The position numbers were made by a program, and so were the translations under genes. Of a stretch of DNA of 35,908 nucleotides, positions 30,150 through 35,908 are shown in pieces. Source of the DNA: Pseudomonadota bacterium (GTDB lineage Bacteria > Pseudomonadota > Alphaproteobacteria > Acetobacterales > Acetobacteraceae); assembly GCA_021805545.1 (NCBI GenBank), contig JAJZFB010000084.1:1-35908 (forward strand). The letters run 5' to 3'. The notes beneath the pieces were generated by a model, which saw nothing but the letters and a program-made list of their open reading frames with translations, was not told the DNA's origin and did no database searches. Within the stretch, counting starts at the first letter, position 1. Each line of letters opens with the position of its first letter.

Positions 30150-32354
30150 ATGAAACTCAGCATGCCCGCCGACTCCCTCCCCATCCAGGAGATGTTCGAG
30201 CGTTTCTTCGCCACGGAATCGGCCCCCGCCCGCGTGCGCGGCGCTGAGCCGAACGGGTTCGACGCCGCCTTATGGCAGGAGCTTATCGCTCTGGACGCCC
30301 CCTTCATCCGCCTTTCGGGCGCGGCAGGCGGCGGCGAGATGAGCCTGTTCGACACCTGCCTGATGATGGAACAGGCCGGGCGCCGCCTGGCTCCCGCCCC
30401 GCTGGCCGAAGCCGTGGTGGCCCTGCGCATCCTGGGCGAGGCCGGTGGCGAAGCCGCCCATGCATGGATTGAGAACGTGCGTAACGGCGGGGTGCTGACC
30501 CTTGCCCTGCACCAGGCCGCGCCCGGCAAACCCCAGCTCGTCCCCGGCGGCGCGGCCGCCAGCGGCATCCTCACCTTCGACGGCAAGGAGCTGGCCATCG
30601 AGGTTCCCGCCGCCCCGCTCGATGCCCCCTTCACCCTGGGCGGCAACGCCATCGGCAGCTTCACGCCCGGCCAGGGCGAGCGCGTGGTCATCTCCAGCAA
30701 CGCCGATGCCGCCAAAATCTGGGCCGCGGGCGTCGAGGAGTGGAAGATCCTCACCGCCGCCGCGCTTATCGGCATGGCGCGCGAAGTGCTGACCATGGCC
30801 TCCGCCTATGCGTCCGAGCGTATCGCGTTCGGCCAGCCCATCGGCACCTATCAGGGTATTTCCCACAAGCTGGCCGATGACATTATCGAGGCCGACGGCG
30901 CCGCCATGCTGCTGTGGCAGACCCTGCGCCACATTGCCGATGGCGCGCCCACGGCGGGCGCCGACATCTCCGGCCTGTTCTGGTGGGCCTGCCAAAGCGC
31001 CACCAACAGCGTGGCCCATAGCCTGCACACCTTCGGCGGCTATGGCCTGACCAACGAATACGACCTGCAACTCTACCACCGCCGCGCCAAATCCTGGGCG
31101 CTGGTGCTGGGCGACCCGCGCCAGGAGCTCATCCGTGCCGGGCGCCGCCTGTATCTGGGCGAAACCACGAGCCTGCCCGATGCGGGCCTCGTGGACCTCG
31201 ATTTCGAGCCGCCCCAGGGCGGGCAGGAGCTGGCGGCGGAAACCCGCGCCCTGTTCCAGAAAATTCTCGACCCCGCCAAGCACCGGCTGGGCGAGTCCAA
31301 TTTCGAGTCGCATGATTGGGACGTGCATCGCGCCATCGGCAAGGCCGGGCTGCTCTACCCCAACTGGCCCGAGAAATGGGGCGGGCGTGGCGCCGATGCC
31401 GATTCCACCCGCGCCAGCCTGGCTGTATGGCAGGAGGTTGGCTATGCCGGCCTGCCGCGCAGCACCACGGCCATGATCGGCCATATCGTGCAGATTTTCG
31501 GCACGCCGGAGCTGCAGGATGAGGTGCTGCTGCGCATGGGCCGCGGCGACATCAGCGCCTGCCTGGGCTATACCGAGCCTTCCGGCGGGTCCGACGCCTT
31601 CGCCGCCAAAACCCGCGCCGTGAAGGATGGCGATGAATGGGTCATCAACGGGCAGAAAATGTTCACCTCCGGCGCCGAATACGCCAGCTACGCGATCATG
31701 ATCACCCGCACCGACCCGGATGCGCCCAAGCATAAGGGCATCACCATCTTCCTGGTGCCGCTCAATGTGCCGGGTGTGGAAATCCACCCCGTCCATACCT
31801 TCATGGATGAGCGCACCAACGCCACCTTCTACGCGGATGTGCGAATCCCCGACCGCTACCGCCTCGGCCCCGTGAATGGCGGCGCCAAGGTGCTGGCGGC
31901 GGCGCTCAGCCTGGAGCATGGCGGCGGCTATTTCCACAAATATATCGAGCACCTGGAGACAGAAGCGCTGGCCTGGGCGCGCGAGACCGAGCGCAACGGC
32001 CGCAAGGCCATCGAGGATTCGGACGTTCTCGCCCGCCTCGCCCGCACCCATGTGCATGTAAATGTGGCCGATGTGCTTTCCGCCAAGGCCATGTGGACCC
32101 GCCTGGCCGGAGAGACCGACCTGGCCTACGGCCCGGCCGCCAAGGTGTTCTCGACGGAAGCCTTCATCTCCGACTCCACCGACCTGCTGGATATGGCCGC
32201 CCCCTATTCGCTGCTGCGCGGCAAGGAGGGGCTCTCGGTCATCGAGAAAGGCTACCGCCATTCCACCGCCACCACCATTTATGGCGGCACCAGCGAGGTT
32301 ATGCGCAGCATGATCGCCGAACGCCGGCTGGGCATGCCGCGCAGCCGCGGCTAA
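30150..32354 (+). CDS. Fused tandem acyl-CoA dehydrogenase (two ACAD modules)
   Basis: The 734-residue protein is about twice the usual acyl-CoA dehydrogenase length and contains two family modules. Module one (about 1-345) has an N-terminal helical part and the C-terminal ACAD helices (SERIAFGQPIGTYQGISHKLADD, ATNSVAHSLHTFGGYGLTNEYDL). Module two (about 365-734) is more complete, with the FAD-binding strand region CLGYTEPSGGSDAFAAKT, WVINGQKMFTSGA, and TTIYGGTSEVMRSMIAERRLG. The position of the usual catalytic Glu in IYEGT reads Gly. Similar heteromeric pairs oxidise CoA side chains of steroids. This one likely introduces an alpha-beta double bond into an unknown acyl-CoA. AGGAG (30139-30143) at six bases supports the start. 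A strong terminator follows, so it is probably monocistronic. Confidence 0.9.
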   Translation: MKLSMPADSLPIQEMFERFFATESAPARVRGAEPNGFDAALWQELIALDAPFIRLSGAAGGGEMSLFDTCLMMEQAGRRLAPAPLAEAVVALRILGEAGGEAAHAWIENVRNGGVLTLALHQAAPGKPQLVPGGAAASGILTFDGKELAIEVPAAPLDAPFTLGGNAIGSFTPGQGERVVISSNADAAKIWAAGVEEWKILTAAALIGMAREVLTMASAYASERIAFGQPIGTYQGISHKLADDIIEADGAAMLLWQTLRHIADGAPTAGADISGLFWWACQSATNSVAHSLHTFGGYGLTNEYDLQLYHRRAKSWALVLGDPRQELIRAGRRLYLGETTSLPDAGLVDLDFEPPQGGQELAAETRALFQKILDPAKHRLGESNFESHDWDVHRAIGKAGLLYPNWPEKWGGRGADADSTRASLAVWQEVGYAGLPRSTTAMIGHIVQIFGTPELQDEVLLRMGRGDISACLGYTEPSGGSDAFAAKTRAVKDGDEWVINGQKMFTSGAEYASYAIMITRTDPDAPKHKGITIFLVPLNVPGVEIHPVHTFMDERTNATFYADVRIPDRYRLGPVNGGAKVLAAALSLEHGGGYFHKYIEHLETEALAWARETERNGRKAIEDSDVLARLARTHVHVNVADVLSAKAMWTRLAGETDLAYGPAAKVFSTEAFISDSTDLLDMAAPYSLLRGKEGLSVIEKGYRHSTATTIYGGTSEVMRSMIAERRLGMPRSRG

Positions 32355-32365
32355 GGCCGGAATAC

Positions 32366-32394
32366 AGCCAGGGGGCGCTGCCCCCTGGCTTTTT
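32366..32394 (+). terminator. Intrinsic terminator of the fused acyl-CoA dehydrogenase gene
   Basis: A perfect 11-bp stem (32366-32376 with 32380-32390, loop GCT) runs into TTTTT at 32390-32394. It lies 12 bases after the stop codon at 32354. It is a textbook plus-strand terminator and separates this gene from the ATPase gene starting at 32471. Confidence 0.92.
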
Positions 32395-32470
32395 ACATCC
32401 CATGGTCAGCGCTCGACGCGCCGCCCCTGGCTTGATAAGCCCGCCGCGTGATGAAGCTGACGATTCGGGC

Positions 32471-33958
32471 ATGACCGTTGCAATCGAGATGGGGCAAACA
32501 GCCACGGGCAGCCCCGCCACGCTCGACCTGGAAGTGCTGCTGGCCACCCGCCTGCTGGTGCAGGGCAATTCCGGCTCGGGCAAATCGCACCTTCTGCGCC
32601 GCCTGCTGGAGCAAAGCGCCCCCTGGGTGCAGCAGGCTATTATCGACCCCGAAGGCGATTTCGTCACCCTGGCCGAACGCTACGGCCATCTGGTGATAGA
32701 CGCCGAGGCGCATAGCGAGCAGGGCCTGCAACTGGCCGGCGAGCGTGCGCGCATCCACCGCGTTTCCACCGTGCTCAACCTGGAAGGCGTGGACCAGGAG
32801 GCCCAGCTCCGCCGCGCCGCCGCCTTCCTCGGCGGGTTGTTCGATGTTGAGCGCGACCATTGGTACCCGCTGCTGGTGGTGGTGGACGAAGCCCAGCTTT
32901 TCGCCCCCGCCGTGGGCGGCGATGTGCCGGACGAAGCCCGCAAGCTCGCCCTCGGCGCCATGACCAACCTTATGTGCCGTGGCCGCAAGCGCGGCCTGGC
33001 CGGGGTTATCGCCACGCAGCGCCTGGCCAAGCTGGCCAAAAATGTCGCGGCGGAAGCCTCCAACTTCCTCATGGGCCGCACTTTTCTCGATATCGACATG
33101 GCCCGCGCCGCCGACCTGCTGGGCATGGAGCGCCGCCAGGCGGAAGCCTTCCGCGACCTGGAGCGCGGCCATTTCATCGGGCTTGGCCCCGCCCTGGCGC
33201 GCCGCCCGCTACCCTTGCGCATCGGTGCCACGCAAACCCAGCCGCGCAACGCCACCCCCATGCTGCTGCCTTTGCCCGGCACCGTGCTGGAGGATGCCCA
33301 TGCCGTTATCCTGGCGGCGCCGCCGCCCGAGGCCGCGCGCCCGCCACGCCGCGCCCCCGCCGCCACGCCGCCGGACCTGCTGAGCCAGCTCATGGCCGCC
33401 CGCGCCGCCGCGCCCGAGCACGGCATGGCGGAGCAAGCCCCCAGCCCCGAGCAAATCGCCGCGCGCCGCGCCCAGTTCGACCGCATCCTGCGCAGCATCC
33501 TGGCCGACCCCGAGGCCGGGTTCCGCGCCATCGGCGTGCTGTACCAGGATTTTCTCGTGCGCTGCCGCATAGAAGGGCTGGGCAGCGGCGCGCCAGACCT
33601 GCCCGCCTTCCGCCGCATGCTCACCCGCGCCCGCGCCGGCATAACCGCCGAAATGGCGGAGCAGGACATCTGGCAAGACCTCGCCACACGCGGCGCCATT
33701 CTGCCCGAGGATATGCAGGGCATCTACCTTATGCTCGCCCGCGCCGCGCGTGAGGCCCTGCCCTGCCCCGGCGACGCCGCCATAGCCCGCGCCTATGGCA
33801 CCCACTCGCTGGGCCGGGCACGGCGCGTGCTTACCTACATGGAAGAGCAAGGCCTCATCGTCTGCCAGCAGGACGGTGCCGGGCGGCGTATCGTTACGCT
33901 GGTAGAGCTGGCCTGGGCCACGGCACCGGGAGATCCAAACGCGGAAGAGGCGGGATAA
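32471..33958 (+). CDS. HerA/DUF87-type P-loop ATPase
   Basis: The 495-residue protein has a Walker A GNSGSGKS (32-39) and IIDPEGDFVTLAERYGHLVID, typical of the HerA/FtsK-like DUF87 domain. Walker B is LLVVVDEAQLF with Asp139-Glu140, and a sensor-like VIATQRLAKLAKNVAAEASNFLMGRT follows. The second half is Ala/Pro-rich and less conserved, with a C-terminal winged-helix-like end (HSLGRARRVLTYMEEQGLIVCQQD). Such ATPases pump or translocate DNA in hexamers. No nuclease or partner gene (NurA, Sir2-like) is adjacent, so the role is unclear. The ATG at 32471 has a weak ribosome site; in-frame starts near 32402 would begin just past the terminator. Confidence 0.8.
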   Translation: MTVAIEMGQTATGSPATLDLEVLLATRLLVQGNSGSGKSHLLRRLLEQSAPWVQQAIIDPEGDFVTLAERYGHLVIDAEAHSEQGLQLAGERARIHRVSTVLNLEGVDQEAQLRRAAAFLGGLFDVERDHWYPLLVVVDEAQLFAPAVGGDVPDEARKLALGAMTNLMCRGRKRGLAGVIATQRLAKLAKNVAAEASNFLMGRTFLDIDMARAADLLGMERRQAEAFRDLERGHFIGLGPALARRPLPLRIGATQTQPRNATPMLLPLPGTVLEDAHAVILAAPPPEAARPPRRAPAATPPDLLSQLMAARAAAPEHGMAEQAPSPEQIAARRAQFDRILRSILADPEAGFRAIGVLYQDFLVRCRIEGLGSGAPDLPAFRRMLTRARAGITAEMAEQDIWQDLATRGAILPEDMQGIYLMLARAAREALPCPGDAAIARAYGTHSLGRARRVLTYMEEQGLIVCQQDGAGRRIVTLVELAWATAPGDPNAEEAG

Positions 33959-33976
33959 GCAGCAAAATATGGCGAA

Positions 33977-35908
33977 TCAGATTTTACCCAATTGCCTGGC
34001 CCCGAAATAAGAGCGCACCCAATGCCGGTTGGTTGTTTTATAGCGCGCCGCGCAATGCGCCGCCACAATTTGCTCCAGCTCATGGCGGCTGAGAATGCGA
34101 AGCTCCGCCAGCATCGCCTCCAACGGTTGGGGTGATGTGGCCAGAGCATGGGCGCAAGCGCGTGTCAGCAAACCAGGGCCCGTGCCAAGCCATATCATAT
34201 CATGGTCACCACGGTTTATGGCCGTTACCGCGAATTTAAGCGCGCATTCGATAACCGGATGGCGCGGCACGGCCGCCAGAAAATTATTGCCCAGCGTTGC
34301 AAACTCTTCCTGACACGCCACAAATCGCGCTGGAGGTGCAAGCAGGTCATCGATTTTATCCATGCAGCGGTCATCTGCGTCTGCATAACATCCACCCTCT
34401 GAATACAGCCAGGCCAGGCGGAAAAGATCCGCCTGCAATGCTGGTTCGCGGGCCGACCTATAGGCTTGCAGCACAGCCGCGGGATACCGGCTCTGCAAGA
34501 AGCCGGCAGCCGAATTCTCATTGAACAAATAATATGGCCTGTGAGGATTATTAAGCCGCCAACTCTGCATCAGCTCCTTCACATCCTGCGGCGGCGCATC
34601 GGCCCAAAATTGCACGATTGCGCCCGGGATCAGGCTTTCTCCCGCTCCCGGCAGGCACTTGAACCACCCGGCCTGACGGATCGCCAAAAGCAGCAGCATC
34701 GCGGCAGGGGTATGATCGGGGTGGACGCGCGCCATGCCGAGCAGGGGAGCTATTCGCTCCGCGGCGGGCAGGGTTTGAATTGGAACGAGAGCCTCCAGCA
34801 GCTCCGCGTCGAGAACAAATTCGTCCACCAACTGCCCAATATGCGTTTGCGAAGGCCGGGCGGGCAATCCCTGCAGCTTTTTCTTGGGAGCCTGCAATTC
34901 CGTGGCGATTTTCAGATGCCTGAATACGCTTTCGGTATCGCATTTAAGCAAACTCACCATTGCCTGAGAAATATGCACGCCATCCAGCGTTGGATGAAGC
35001 CTCAGGGCTTCCTGGTAGGCGGCTTCCGCGGCATCTAGCTCCCAGCGCTGCGCGGCAATTTGTCCGCGCACATTTTGCACCAGCGCATGTTCAAACCGCG
35101 AGCTGGGAGGAGCCTGTTCCACGCAAGTCTCGATTGACTGGAAATCTCCCGAAAACCGCTCCGTCTCGAACCATTCGCACCAGAGCGAAAAATGGGTTGG
35201 CGCCGCCTTCAGCGCCTCGCGTGCCAAGGCGAGGGCCTCGCGGCGAAACCCGGCGCGGCGCAGCAGGAATATCCTCTTCTGCGCGAGGTCTGGATGATGA
35301 TCAAAACGCCGGTCCGCGGCATCCAGCTCTTGCCACGCCTCATCCAGCCTGCCCAAATCCGTGAGCACCTGGGCGATTGCCGCGAAGAGACCGGGGGGGG
35401 CATCTGGCCGCTCCGCGGCATTACGGTACATTTCAAGCGCGTCTTCAAAATTCATGGCTGTGGCGGCAATATCGCCTAATTGCCTCCAGGCCTGCACCGC
35501 CATCTCGTCAACCTGGGCGCAGCGCCGCAGCCACACCATGGCCTCCGCAAAATCTCCCTCATTTTGCGCTTCATTGGCAATTTCCAGCATAAACTGCGCA
35601 AAATGGGGGAATTTTTCCGCGCCCTCGCGAAAAATCTCAAGCGCTTCATCCCTCCGGCCTTCGGCGCGCGCGGTATACCCCAGATGCAGCAAGGCGGCCG
35701 GGGCTTTTTCCGGGTTTTGGAGCAAGATGCGCAGGGTTGCCCGCGCCTCGCTCCAGCGTTCCGCCCCGCGATATTCGGCGGCCAGCTCGAACCAAGGCTC
35801 CGGCACCTGGGGCGCATTGCGTATGGCCAGCATGAAATGCATGATGGCCACTTCGTATTGATTGCGGCAGCGCGCGCACAGGCCAAGCCCGAGTTGCGCG
35901 GGCCAGCT
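33977..35908 (-). CDS. TPR-repeat protein with C-terminal GT32-like glycosyltransferase domain (5' end outside window)
   Basis: The minus-strand frame is open through the right edge, so the gene is 5'-partial here (643 residues visible). Residues read beyond the GTG at 35851 (WPAQLGLGLCARCRNQYEVA) form another TPR helix, so that GTG is not the true start. The N-terminal two-thirds holds TPR repeats (for example LLHLGYTARAEGRRDEALEIFREG and AWRQLGDIAATAMNFEDALEMYRNA). The C-terminal part matches the sugar-binding DXD transferase pattern: VQFWADAPPQDVKELMQSW, ALQADLFRLAWLYSEGGCYADADDRCM. This is the Gly_transf_sug/GT32 type, which transfers a sugar from a nucleotide donor. Targets are unknown. 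It is convergent with the ATPase gene. Confidence 0.85.
   Translation of the reverse strand, partial: SWPAQLGLGLCARCRNQYEVAIMHFMLAIRNAPQVPEPWFELAAEYRGAERWSEARATLRILLQNPEKAPAALLHLGYTARAEGRRDEALEIFREGAEKFPHFAQFMLEIANEAQNEGDFAEAMVWLRRCAQVDEMAVQAWRQLGDIAATAMNFEDALEMYRNAAERPDAPPGLFAAIAQVLTDLGRLDEAWQELDAADRRFDHHPDLAQKRIFLLRRAGFRREALALAREALKAAPTHFSLWCEWFETERFSGDFQSIETCVEQAPPSSRFEHALVQNVRGQIAAQRWELDAAEAAYQEALRLHPTLDGVHISQAMVSLLKCDTESVFRHLKIATELQAPKKKLQGLPARPSQTHIGQLVDEFVLDAELLEALVPIQTLPAAERIAPLLGMARVHPDHTPAAMLLLLAIRQAGWFKCLPGAGESLIPGAIVQFWADAPPQDVKELMQSWRLNNPHRPYYLFNENSAAGFLQSRYPAAVLQAYRSAREPALQADLFRLAWLYSEGGCYADADDRCMDKIDDLLAPPARFVACQEEFATLGNNFLAAVPRHPVIECALKFAVTAINRGDHDMIWLGTGPGLLTRACAHALATSPQPLEAMLAELRILSRHELEQIVAAHCAARYKTTNRHWVRSYFGARQLGKI

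Noticed and set aside
30270-32261. 663-residue open frame antisense to the acyl-CoA dehydrogenase
   Set aside because: It mirrors the high-GC codon pattern of the plus-strand gene, has no domain motifs, and lies wholly inside a gene with clear family signatures.

Overview
This 35.9-kb window is high-GC bacterial chromosomal DNA. Gene types and codon use suggest an alphaproteobacterium, and an acetic-acid-bacterium-like (Rhodospirillales/Acetobacteraceae) lineage is my best guess. That placement is inference, because no rRNA, tRNA or marker gene is present. Coding density is high, and the genes form short operons with overlapping stop and start codons. I see no prophage, CRISPR array, tRNA or complete insertion sequence. 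The only mobile-element trace is a pair of short palindromic MITE-like units near the left edge.

Layout. (1) 98-226: two hairpin elements ending in CTAG. (2) 367-2081: a three-gene plus-strand operon (TauD-like Fe(II)/2-oxoglutarate dioxygenase, NTF2/SnoaL-like protein, DUF1330 protein), facing a minus-strand thiamine-diphosphate enzyme at 2192-3925. (3) 4352-8506: a tightly coupled molybdoenzyme cassette of an FdhF/YdeP-type oxidoreductase, mobB, mobA and fdhD, meeting a second, convergent molybdopterin oxidoreductase (8463-10514) with a divergent TetR gene. (4) 11237-16588: a secreted repeat protein, a Kef-type antiporter, an SDR oxidoreductase, a fatty-acid desaturase and a DUF938 methyltransferase. 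(5) 16594-24886, all minus strand: a DHA2-type drug exporter, a small surface-antigen-like protein, and a tripartite RND efflux operon (outer-membrane factor, adaptor, pump). The efflux operon seems to be preceded by an 18-codon leader peptide, a sigma70-like promoter and two tandem 21-bp repeats. (6) 25086-29727, minus strand: a TonB-dependent receptor, a YfiR/DUF4154-like periplasmic protein and a chemoreceptor. (7) 30150-35908: a fused double acyl-CoA dehydrogenase, an orphan HerA/DUF87-type ATPase, and a TPR-glycosyltransferase whose 5' end lies beyond the right edge.

How the genes work together. MobB, MobA and FdhD supply and activate the bis-MGD cofactor needed by both adjacent molybdoenzymes. 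The RND and DHA2 exporters form a multidrug export block. The TonB receptor, YfiR-like protein and chemoreceptor look like one outer-membrane-to-chemotaxis signalling unit and are the most interesting candidate for an undescribed system. Other points worth following are the Tyr in place of the expected Cys/Sec in the second molybdoenzyme, the coupled leader ORF, and the fused acyl-CoA dehydrogenase.
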